Shown piece by piece: positions 23,901-35,140 of a stretch of 64,000 nucleotides of DNA. The stretch is from Silene noctiflora (taxonomy: Eukaryota; Streptophyta; Magnoliopsida; Caryophyllales; Caryophyllaceae), in assembly GCA_009801015.1 (NCBI GenBank), contig VHZZ01004499.1, positions 1 to 64,000 on the forward strand, written 5' to 3'. The notes beneath the pieces were generated by a model. That model saw nothing but the letters and a program-made list of their open reading frames with translations. It did not search any database and was not told the origin of the DNA. Position 1 is the first letter of the stretch, and every line of letters begins with the position of its first letter. The position numbers were made by a program, and so were the translations under genes.

Positions 23901-25687
23901 GTAAATCCCGGTAATTCTGACCCTCATATCATATGGGATGGAACGAAATTTTGAGAGTTGGCTTGATGGCGTAACCTTGAATTTCAATCCATGTTTGAGG
24001 ATCATCTCCTCCCCTACCCGAGATACGTAAGCTTGCTTTTGCATCTTATTCGAAAGTTGATGCCCGACGACACTTCTTAGTTAATTGGTAGCCTCTTTTC
24101 AGCTTACTTAGCGCTCTCCTTGAGTTTGACTACCAGACTGCACGAATCTAAACTTTTGATCCCCCTGAGCCCAGTAATAGATTTAGGTAGGAGAATTCAA
24201 ACGTGCCGGAGTGAATCCTATAATATAAAGATTAGAAGGAATCGCCTTAGATTGAGGCTTTGATTCACATTGCCCTGATTGCGACTTTAGACTTCTAATC
24301 CGAAAAGAATCCTCGTGCTGGCCGCATAGACGGGGCATTCCACTCGTATTAAAGATGGATCCCCTATAAGGAAACATCCCTTTTATGACTTTTTTCCTAT
24401 TGCTGCCGTAATCTTCATCTAAGTAAGGCTTGATTTAGAACTGGTTTAAATAAAAAAAAAGATATCCGAAAGAATGGGGAATTGAGACGCATACCTATAA
24501 AGTAAAGAAGGCAGACGTTAAAGCTGATGGTTTAATGAGATCATTCGCAGATGCTCTTTCCGAGAATTGCAGCGCACAAAAAAAACAATCATCATTCATA
24601 TATAATAAAGAAAATAAGAGTCATCAGTTGAAGAAGTTACAATGGCAGCCTGCGCTGATCATTGATGAACGGATCCTGAGATGTGAGATCTTGGATCGAC
24701 AAAAGAAAAGGCATTTCCATCACACATAGGTTCAACAGAGCTAGAACCGAAGCCGCTTCAGACGAACTTACCTGACATCATTCCCTTCATTAAGAGTAAA
24801 TGGAGCAACTTAACAAGAATGCGATGGTAGCAGTAGCGCTTACCTCTTCTCAATCTTCTACCTCTGCCGAGGAAGGGAAACTTTTCGTTTTTGAAAGGCG
24901 GGTAAATAACTGAAATGCGGCTAGGCTTAAAAGAAGCGTGAGCTGATGATGGTCGTGGAAAGAAGGGCCGTTGTAGCCTAGCAATACGATTAAAATTAAG
25001 ACTGGCCAATGGAGGTACCGGGAGGTTGACATTTGCACATTAAGGAAGGTCGCTCAAGAACAAGAGACGGAAAAAAGAAAATAAAAATTACGCGCTTAAG
25101 AAAAAGGAGTCGACAGGAAGCTAGTTACTTTCCACAACCAATCTTTGTGCTTTGAATACAGGCAATAGTTTTTCCTGCAATCACTAGACGGAGCTATCTG
25201 GCCAAATGACTTCGACCTAATATTATAAAGTTCGCACTAAGAAGAAGAGCTTTTCCTTTCTTGAGCAAAAAGCCCCTCCTTTTTAACGTACTTACACGGA
25301 CTCAATTGCTCCAAAAGGTGTTCCAAATTCACCGTTTTTATCATTTTAGCTTGGAAGTGAGATTTCAAAAAAGTTCAGAAAAGATCCTTTAAAAAGGGAG
25401 ACTTCATATCTTACGCAATTGGTCCTGTTATGTTATATTATTTTACTATTCATAGCCAAAAATACCATCTGTTGTATATTTTTTACTAGTTATTTGAAAC
25501 AAAACCCATTGAATACCCACCGGTTGGTGAAGCAGTCCGATCCCTTCTGTATCTGTATAAGAATATAGATAGGTAGGAGATACGCTTTTAGAAGGTGGGT
25601 TGGTTCCCTATTGTATTATCCAAGTCTTTCTAAAATAAAAAACTTTTATCTTTTTATATAGTGTAACCTTTCCATGATCAGCTAAAG
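20951..25687. other. 4.7 kb downstream of cox2 without a recognised gene
   Basis: The 3' flank begins with an A-rich GAAAAAGAAAAA run and a GA-repeat near 21070-21095. A frame at 24535-24729 reads DALSENCSAQKKQSSF and HQLKKLQWQPALIIDERIL and is somewhat protein-like, and ESSVEEVTMAACADH is seen in a neighbouring frame. No family is recognised. Confidence 0.4.
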
Positions 25688-25772
25688 CTTCGGCTTCCGA
25701 GTTGGCAGCTTTCCTAGCTTCGATTGCGGCTTCGATCGGAGGAACCTCCTCAATTGTATCCGTTGGACATTA
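25688..25772 (-). repeat. acidic/alanine coding relic with DTIEEVPPIEA core, minus strand
   Basis: The reverse complement reads PTDTIEEVPPIEAAIEAR, then KAANSEAEALADHGK. It is the longest single member of the family and joins both cores: the x-IE-x-VPPIE core shared with 49.5, 59.1 and 62.5 kb, and the SEAEA core shared with 15.8 and 27.4 kb. The frame is open for about 34 codons. Confidence 0.55.
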
Positions 25773-26417
25773 GAAAAAAGACTCAAAAATACATTAGAAA
25801 GCAGAAAGAGGAACTACTGCTTTTGAAGTAAGTTGCATTGGTTTAGTCGGTTTCCAGACATAAGCCCCTCCTTTAAATTACGCGCATATACGAGAAGATT
25901 GCGTTCAGGCTCATGTGTGAAGGAAAGAGAGCCATAGCCTATGTCAGGTGGTTCCAAGACACGCGTATAGAACGTCAATTCCTATTTCTATTAGGGATTA
26001 CGATATCCCAATCATCGAACTAAGGCATTCTATTCTCATCTATCTCTCCACATATCTACCCCCCAAAACAAAGTTTGTATCAATAAGAGCATCGTCTACC
26101 ACATAGTCTTTATTCCTATTTCTTGGCTTTCAATAAGGATTTAATTTTATAATATATTATAATATTGAAGAGTTTTGAGTTGAACTTTTTTTTTTTTAAA
26201 GAGGTGGGAAAGCCAGTCCTGTATGCTCCGTTACGACCTTCATTCTTAAAAGAAAGCTTGTAAAACGAATACAAGAAAGGCGTGATACGATTTGGCCGAT
26301 CTAAAGCGTCATTTCATTACTGGATCGTACTAGATCTATTCAAAAGTCAGATTTTTGAAGGCGGGTGACTGGGACGGAAGTTGAAGTTCGATTGACTCTC
26401 GCCAAGGATTGCCTTTC

Positions 26418-26434
26418 AATATAATATACAATAG
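26418..26434. repeat. short dispersed repeat aatataatatacaat, copy A
   Basis: This AT-rich block recurs at 30684-30700. A second repeat pair (26548 and 30419) joins the same two neighbourhoods but in the opposite order, so the pairs are not simply collinear. Confidence 0.4.
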
Positions 26435-26547
26435 TAGAGGATGAGAAAAGAAGGAATCTAAGAGAGAGCTCTGACCCGACCTTATGTGAGTGTGAGCTAG
26501 ACGGGGGAGTAAAGGGGCGGGTTTGAATGAGGAGTCCTTAAGAATTA

Positions 26548-26578
26548 GCTCAACATACTCACTGTCCCATCTTTACAA
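26548..26578. repeat. 31-base dispersed repeat, copy A
   Basis: The block begins gctcaacatactcactgtcc and continues with a T-rich TTTACA run. It recurs at 30419-30449 with a few substitutions. It has no coding character. Its length and information content make chance unlikely. Confidence 0.65.
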
Positions 26579-27373
26579 AAAACAAAAGAAGCTTTGACAA
26601 GACTTCACGTGGCTGGAAAGAGACGCGTTTGGAGAAAGCTTTTCATCAAAAAGCCAGAGGCAGGCGCTGTAAAAGTCTAAATTTTAGAAGTATAAGCCAG
26701 GGTAAGAAAAATGTACCAGGACCATAAAGGATAATGTGTCTCACACCTTTCCAGCGCCCCTTTGTTTCGCCCTGATTTTATATTTTATGACCCATTTGAG
26801 GGCATCCACTTCTATTAAATAAGTACAGAGCCTGTCTACGATCAAGGAAAAGCTTCCTGGCGCTACCGGATGATTCGCATTGATCCTTTCTTTTCTTTGG
26901 TTTTTTCAAGTCCTCTCTCTATCAGGCGAGTCCTCGGGGGCCTTTTCATTCGGGCTCTTCCAGAACGCACATTCCACTCGACTTGTTAAAAAGATGTTTA
27001 AGGTCCCTCGCCCACAGGGCTCTACCTGAATATTGAAGCCTGTAGTTTTACATTTTATATCTAGTTATATAAATCGTAATCCATGAAATCTATGAAATGC
27101 TTTTCCACAAAAAGACAAAAAGAGTAGTGGATGGGAGGAACTGGCTTTTCCTTGTGGACGGAGAAAGTTGTTCACCTGTCTCTTTATAATTGAATGAAGA
27201 GGATGCGTGTGTCTGTAGAGAAAGTGCGGAGCAGGAGGAAGATAGGCTTGAACTGAACTGTGAAGGTAGGGGGTTGACTTTGAGAAATTAGAAAAACCAA
27301 GGCATAGGTATGTCAAGAGGGCTATATTCCAGGCTATTATTTACTATATTATAAGTGGTACCTTACCCCCGAT

Positions 27374-27412
27374 CTCCAACAGCAGCTTCGGCTTCTGCTC
27401 TTTCTTTTTATG
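27374..27412 (-). repeat. acidic/alanine coding relic, minus strand (short)
   Basis: The reverse complement reads ERAEAEAAVGDRG before a stop, resembling the SEAEALADHGK end of the copy at 25.7 kb and the AAASADRGEK copy at 42.4 kb. It is only 13 codons and is accepted mainly because it fits the family. Confidence 0.35.
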
Positions 27413-30400
27413 CTCTCCCGTCTGGATAAAAGGAAGCTAAATCTCCCGTGAACTCATTAATACAAAACATTGCTCTTGGAATACATTTGTCAAATCAAGG
27501 TATTCTCTTGCCCCTATAAGCTCTTTAGACATCCTTCTTTTTTACGTCACCAAATACGTTTGTTTTTACTTTAATCAAATCAGAAACGGCAGTTAGAGAT
27601 CTTTGACCTCTGAACGAAACGAGAAGGGCTCGATGGTTTCCAAGAAAGAGTCAAAGTAAATGGCTTTTTAGTCCCACTTTGTGCATTTTCAGCTGAGAGA
27701 AAAGGAAGAACGAAAGAAAAAGGCTTTGAAGATCTCATCTATGATCCACTTTGGACACCAAACTTGGCCTGAGAATTGGGCTAGGCGTGGAACTCGAGAA
27801 AGGATTCAAGATTTCGCCCGGAGGTACCTTTTAGCCCATAGATAGGAAGGCTTCTCACTGTCTTTTTAGAATCCCACTCCGAAACGAAAGCGTAGGCTCT
27901 CGACCAAAAGCCCCTTTCTTTATCTTGTCTTGAATTGAAATAAGAAATTTTAATTGATGCAGTATACGCCAGCAACTGTTGAAACTTCTTCTGGCTATGG
28001 TCCCCGAAAAAAGCGGGACTGTGCCTCGAGAAGATCTGGGACGGGTCCCTTTTTATTATCTGCAAGTCATTTCATACCTTCTTGTTTTCATTCTCACGCT
28101 CACCTGCTTAGTAGATCTATTACTATTATATTCAACAGAGTTCCTAAGGGCCCCACTTCCTCGACGGTATCCACTTCGGCCAAGTACTATTCTTTTTAGT
28201 CGAGCTAGTCAATCTCACCATAGCAAGTAGATGAAAGTTAACGGCGGGGATATGGCATAAAACAAAGCCTTATACGGTCGGTCCAAAAACAATCATGACT
28301 TAAAGTGGTCCATTCGCCGGGTGCACAGTAAAGACTTGCTCAAGCAATTCCTCATCAAAAGCACACAAAACCTTTATCATATCAACATTAACAGGTCTGT
28401 CTATAAAGGATTTGCCGCCCCTGTAATGGTCCGCCGCGCATGGCTTGACGTGGACTTACTTTCTTAACTGGTATGAAACTTGCTAGCCCGCTTTCTTTCC
28501 CATACGAATAGGCAAATACGCCTTGGAACGAAGATAAATACGAAGACGTTTACTGGCTTGAAAAATCCTAGTTTGGAAGTTCGCTCTTCTTGTGATCTTC
28601 CCAGCTCTTGTGCTTGGCATTTCAACCGCGGGTGGTCAAGGGTCCTGGAAGTCTCAGCAGATATCGGCTCCTGCTGTGTGCCACGCTAATTCCTTAAAAA
28701 AGATAGAACATCAACTCTAGAGCAAAGCTTTTCTTTTACTAAAAGGCATAGGTACACCTTTGCATATATATATATAGCATAGAAAGTGACAAGAACCTGC
28801 TCGGCTTAACAACTTGCTAAGTCTCGTTTTGCTTTATAGTCTTTTAGTTCTAAAGTGCCTTCTCCAGCGACTTTAATTGGTTTTTCTTTTAAATGCAAGA
28901 AGGAACCTAATCTAGATAATTAGGTAAGAAGACTCACTCGATAGTATAGAAGCGCGCAATACAATATGGCTACAGTTTCTTCTGATGCCCGAGAAACTCC
29001 TTCGTCGACTCTTGCTGGACGAACAGCTTGGACAAGGATTCCCTTATAGTTAGAGACCGGTTAAACTTCTTATACTACCTTAGTCTGCTGCTTCTACGCC
29101 CTTAACCAACCACAAGTTGTTCTACTTCTATAACTGACTTCTAGATCTGGTGTATTCTCATTAAAATATAGAGCTTTAATTATATACTGGCTTAGAAAGA
29201 ATTCCGCGCCGACAGATAAAGCTGATTCCGGAATGCCTTTTTTTCATATACCTCGGCTGCCGCTTGTCCCTAGCTAGGGGCAAACTTCCTGATTAAGACC
29301 CAGTCGACAACCGCTCCTTCCATTGCACGGAAGCACCATTCCATAGGAGAGGAGGAAGTTTACTGTCCCGAACGTCAGCGATAAGAAGAATAACCAAGGC
29401 ACAGCTAGCTGGCTTAAAGTGGGCTCGTAAACTAAAAGATGTAATGACGAGGTTCACCTGGATTTACTTATCTTTAAGCTTCTTTTTTAAATCATTTCAA
29501 TTTGAATTGAGTCTGTACCAAAAAGCCTCAATCAAAAATCCATAAAAAGCGGACTATGGAATTAAGAGAAAAATCCACTTTTTAAGCATTCAAAAGCGAA
29601 AACTAACCCTGTGTTTTGGTCATATTTAGAGGAGTTCAACTTAAAAGGTCGGGAATAACAACCACTTGTAATCTAAAAAGATTGGAATTCCTTTTCATAC
29701 CCTTTCGTGCTCAACTGGGCTTTCAAAACATAAAAGGGAAGCACGCGTCGGTGTCAAGTCCCCATGATGAGTTAAGGTCTCGTCAATTGCTTAAGGACGT
29801 CTGGCTTTCGACACTCTATCGTCAAGGTGAGGTATAGCTTCTTGTGACTTCGGGCTCGACGCTTTTGACAGCCGGGAACTAACTAGCTTGTCTAAACCCC
29901 CGTGCAGCATCTCGTTTTAGAGACGAAGGATGTAGGGCCTTCTAAACGGTAACAAGGGCGTCAGGGTAGCGCTATATGTGAATCATTAGCAGCGAAACAG
30001 GTTTCAAAGTTCGATTTATCTACGCCTTTTCTATTAGTTTCTGGTTAGATCGTTTCATTAGCATGGATTCTTTTCTCTGATTGGGTTGACATTGAAAAGA
30101 ATGCCCTTGCCCCTTCTTGTCTTGTGACATTTACGATGCAACTGCCTTTCCGGCCTATATTCAGCAGTTTCTTAGTCTGCCTTTAGCTTCTACTCGTACC
30201 AATTCGTCCTCAAAACATACTTAACTGGAGGAAGGTACCGCCCTCTGTTAATCTTAACTTAAAAGGGAGGGTTCATTGTAATTGTAAAGCTTACATTAGA
30301 ATTAGAATAAAGGGGAGGATACCTTTCTGCTGCCATAACTAGCTAGGTTCACCGGCATTGTCACGAAATTTCCTTGGTTAACTCTTGCTCGAGAGGTCTG

Positions 30401-30418
30401 AGATGCACCCTCGCTTTT

Positions 30419-30449
30419 GCTCAACATACTCACTGTCCTATTTTTACAT
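30419..30449. repeat. 31-base dispersed repeat, copy B
   Basis: gctcaacatactcactgtcc followed by TATTTTTACA matches 26548-26578. The flanking sequences are unrelated. Confidence 0.65.
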
Positions 30450-30903
30450 AAATTAAAGGAAGAAAGGCATTAGACATTTTGGTCCCTTTCAACCAGGTAA
30501 AAGAAAGTCATCCTTAATTGCATTCTGGAATATAAAGTATTCCGCTTAACGCCCCCATTTAATAGATTTCTCATCTTATCTTAATAGGTTGGGCTTCATA
30601 TTTCATGCTTTTGGCTTACTATATATAGCTGTAGAAGGAGCAATCTTCCTTCCAGGATACGGGACGCAGGTAAGTCAAAACTAGAATATAATATACAATA
30701 CAAGTTGTAAGCCTATTTAATTAATGCCTAAGTAATTCATAAGTTTAGTAGTAAGATCGCACAAGAAATATGAAAGAGCGAAAGAAAGAAGGTCAGCTCC
30801 TGAACAGAGGGTTCTTTCATTGTCTTCTTCTTTCTGCTTTATTTATAAGAGGCTCACGCAAAAGGAAAGGCTTCTCTATTGATTGAATGAAATTGACTGG
30901 AGA

Positions 30904-30930
30904 CTTATATTATAGGCATTAGTTATAGGT
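30904..30930. repeat. short dispersed repeat, copy B
   Basis: It reads ttatattataggcattag then ttatagg and matches 15850-15878. It lies between two other repeat copies shared with the 26.4-26.6 kb region. Confidence 0.5.
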
Positions 30931-33900
30931 ATGGCAATCAGGCGCCTTTCTTCTTCCAACTTCCAAAAAGACCTAGCTTCATGACTACCACTAGCGACTT
31001 TGAATCTATCTCTTCTTTCCCTTCTTTTATTTTTAACAGCTTCAATTGATGCGGTAGTAGGCTAGCATATTAATTTGAACAAGAAATTTCTCGATCCAAT
31101 GCTAATGCCCGAAAAGAAGTTGACTCACCCGACCAAGAGAAAATAGATTGACGGGCTCATACCAACCGGGATAGGATTTGAAAGAATTCGCATGTTAAGA
31201 GACAGACAATTTAAGGAGAGGGAAAAGAGGCTCGACCAAGCGGGAGAGGGACGGACTGCACTTCAAGATGCCTCTCAAAGCCCCCTCTTGCTATAAGTCA
31301 GTCTAACTAAGTCAAAGTCCCGTCTCCTCTTTATTCAAATCGAACTAGAAGCTTTAGAAGACCCTCTTCAATAAAAGTTTTCATAAAACAAAAGCCGACC
31401 CAAATGCAAGATAGGCATGCCAAAGGGAGGAGAGAAGCTTACTTGACTTATATGGGATAGGCCAGCTCACCTTGGTTTTTCGTCTCGAGCCAAACCTGTA
31501 ATTTGATCTCAAACATACATTTAGTTAGCTTGTCAAAAGAAAGCACATTAAGGACTTTTCGAGTAGCCGGTGGGACGGTTTTAATTACAAAGGATATACG
31601 GAATTAAGTAAAGTGCCCTTGTTATCTTAAACCGGTTGAACCGATTGGACAGCCTTACCCACCGTAACCACAGCTAGCCTCAGAAGCCACTTACCACTGA
31701 GTAAAGTGCGCCTTATTCTCCTCTCCCCTTTACTTTCTATGCTTTCTTTCATATTTCTTGTGCGAGTCATTTCATTCCTCTTTCGGTTATACCACTTCCT
31801 ATTAATATAATAAAAAAAAGAATGTCCTTAGCCCCAGGAATAGGCGCCCGTGATTCAGTCAATCTCTTTATATTAACACAAAAATTCTAATATTTCTACG
31901 CCGTATGTGAGCTCTTTGTCCTGTTCGAATAGAGCAAGAGGAGCACTCGGACATAGCCGTCGTAGCACTGGGAATAGACAAGACTATATACTCCTGGACT
32001 GAGCGCCTTTACCCTCTACTACACTCTCTAGGATCGGCTTCATGATCAACCAGCCTATCTTTCTTGCTTGTCTAGTACACCTGATTACAGTGGGTTGATT
32101 CCAGAATCTTCTAATTTCTCTCCTGACCTAGCAGGAGCTGTTGAAAGAGAGCCCTCTTTTCTTTGTTTTGAAAGCATACTCTTGCCCGACTCTGACAGGT
32201 AAGACCTAAGGGAAGAAGGGTATGCAATTGAAGATTGAATCGATGCCAATTTAAAAGGAAGAGTTGATCTTGATCGTGAATAGAGATAGGAAAGGAAGTT
32301 CTAATCCATAAATTTATTGGCTTGACTTTACTCGGACAAGCGGAAACCTGCCCTCGAACTCTCCCTTGATAGTAAAGCGCTGCAGGAAGCCCCATAAGAA
32401 AGCGGATCGAAGCATTCTTCTCCACTCCACGCGGGCTTATCCGTAAAAGAACCATGGTAAAAAGCAAGAGAAGTCGCCAAAGCATGGAATTGTGGTTCAC
32501 TAGCTGCCTATGCCCTGTGGACGAAGCCAGTGAACCTATGGGAAAGTCCGCTTGTCCTCCGGTTGATTGCGCAGATGAATCATATGTATGAGAATAGGAT
32601 CTTACCGCTACCTAAAGAAAAGAAAGCCGGAAAATTAATTTCTTTACCAAGCCAAGAGGGAATACTGGCTAACGATATGTGCATAAAGGTAGAAGAAGAA
32701 TTTTTTATTCTTAGCTAGAAGATCCTGCTTGTGCGGACACTTTGGAAGTCCCAAAACCAGACTTTGGAAAAGGCATCTGAAAAGTAATCCGCAAATGAGG
32801 TCTTTGTCCCTTGCCTTGGTTGGTCTAATGCCGTAGCTTTTATTGCCAGTAGAAGGGAACTGCTTGAAAAAGACCTTTGACACAGGAATATGGGGGGTTG
32901 GGCCTAAAGAGAGTATTGTCTCCCTTTACTTAACTAGAAGGAGAGGGTAGTCCAAGGCTAGGGGGAAGGGGAAACAAGGCTTCGATCCTGCACACATTAC
33001 ATTAGATAGAAAGGGGCTCAAAAATGATAAAGAAATATGGCAATTTACTACAAGTCGTCTGCGAACCTACGGATAGATGGGCAGTTTGCACATCGTTTTG
33101 GGAGAGGTGGGAAAGACTCCTCTTGCTAACCAACTTCTATTATTGTATTGAATAGTTAAGGAATTTGAGCGGTAGCGGAGTAAAGTACCAATGGGCGTTA
33201 GCGATCGTGGGGAATCTGCAAGCATCACTTGGCAAACGACATCTCAAGCGCTCCTATTTATTAAAGGTTAACCTCGCATGCCCCGGTCCTAGAGAAAGGA
33301 GTTTAACTTCCCTGTTCACGTTCGCGGAGAGCACCTGCTGCTTCTTGCTTTCTTCTCCGGCTTTGAAATAAGTTCACCACCTTAGAATATTTAATGAAAA
33401 AGAAAGAAGAAATAGGTTAAAAACGGGTTTGAGTCCAATATAAAAGCCAGGCTACTGAACCTTACTAAAACTAAAAGGTAAAACGCGAAACCACCCGCCT
33501 TAACTAAATTCGAGCTTAGAGGTTCGATACTAACTACATATTAATTCTTTCGGCTAACGAACTCACTGAACAGGAATTGGGGAAGATTATTCATAAAAAT
33601 CAAAGGCTTTCTTCTTATATTGCCCGAAATTGACGACGTCACGATGGGGGCGATTCCTTTTACCTAATGTTATAATATAAAAGGATATTCTAGTAAATTG
33701 GGAGTATGTTGACCAGTAGGCGAAACTCATTACTTGGTTGAAACAAAACGGGCTTAATCCAAAGATGCAAAACGAAGTACATGAAAAAAGAACTTTCTAC
33801 GAAAAGACTAAAGCCAAAAGTACCCATTCAAAATTGAGAGATATCGGTTGATCTTTATTCTTGAAATAAGGCTTTTTCCTCAAATCCTGGCTCACGTTAC

Positions 33901-35039
33901 TTCTAGGGCCAAGTCAGTGGCGAACCCCCCCTTTTTTCTAAGGGACCCTTTCTTTCGAAACCAGTGGCAGCTTTATATTCTCGTTTCATACATTTCACCC
34001 CTCGCCCCATTGCATTGTCTCCAGGCTACGGCTTTTAGGCTGTCGTCTTTTCCTTTCATCATTGATAGCCGGCTTCTTTACGACTCCCCCATGAACTTTA
34101 AAGGCCTAACCTTGAGAGTTTAATTGACTAAATGAAATTTGATTCCGTCTCACCTTTAGGGCATAAGCAACCCTATAACTATAGAAAGTAAAATAAAGTG
34201 TGCACCAGCCCAATACCCGCGACATCCGCCGTTGAATTGTCAGCTAAATTCAACTTCCGAGTCACACCTAATCAGAGTTCTTCAAATAAAACTTTCTGGG
34301 TGCAAACATGGTTGAGACACTACCCCTAATCTTAAATCCACCCCTCTTTAGTCCTCTTTACAAGAGGACAAGAAGCATTGTACCCATCCGAGACCGCAAG
34401 TAAGTCATCAAATTCCTAAGTTAAGAAGCAGCCACTACTTACTTTCTGTAGCCTCTTTTCTCTCTTATCATAGGCCTTAGGATGGATGAGAGTTAGCACC
34501 AAACTTACATGAGTTTAATATCGAGAAAGGACGAGAAAGGAAGAGGTTTCAGTTCAAATAAAGGAGAAAACCCAACCTACTTACACAGAGCAGCTCCAAA
34601 AGCAGCAGTCCCCTTTCAATTCAGTGGCAGTGCCTAGCTTTCTTTCGATCAGGACCTAGATTTTGACAGCAAACCACTTTATACCTCTCACTACGGATCG
34701 ATATATAAATAAGCGCAAAAAAAAGGGCCTCTGCTTAACGAGTCAGAGAAAGGAGATAGCTCGTACGTAACAATAGAGACGTTTCAACGGGCGAGTCTCC
34801 TCCAGAGCGAATCACCCCATCGGGAGAGAAAATAAAGCTTGGGCTGGACTAAAAAGGAGAGGAAAGCTACGCACCAATCATAGTCATTAAATTCCTTTGT
34901 TTGACTCCCTCTACCTTCCTTCGCGCGAGCATCTTGACGAGCTTCTTCCATTACTTCATATATTTAAACAAAGTTAAGGAATTCACAACGCGGATATGCC
35001 CTTTCTTTTAACTTTTAACAAAGAACAGGGAAAGCCATC

Positions 35040-35140
35040 CCAATGATGTTGATGAAGACAAGGAGCGCAGGATGGCGTTGAGGCTATTGTTGAAGTCCGG
35101 GCGATCAATAAGGAGGGATGGAAAGATAAAAGAGAAGTCC
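35040..35140 (+). repeat. acidic/alanine coding relic, plus strand
   Basis: The stretch reads QGAQDGVEAIVEVRAINKEG then WKDKREVLERS in one frame; a second frame reads NDVDEDKERRMALRLLLK. The first resembles the DTIEEVPPIEAAIEARKAA copy with changes. The 122-codon minus-strand frame over 34983-35351 is probably its antisense shadow. Assignment to the family is moderate. Confidence 0.35.

Larger units (their letters stand above)
27413..35039. other. 7.6 kb without an assignable gene
   Basis: The only features I can support are the short dispersed repeats listed at 30.4-30.9 kb. A GC-enriched, hairpin-prone block lies at about 29740-29990. The 129-codon minus-strand frame at 32111-32500 and the small frame at 32530-32718 (RLIAQMNHMYENRILPLPKE) are unrecognised. 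Confidence 0.4.
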
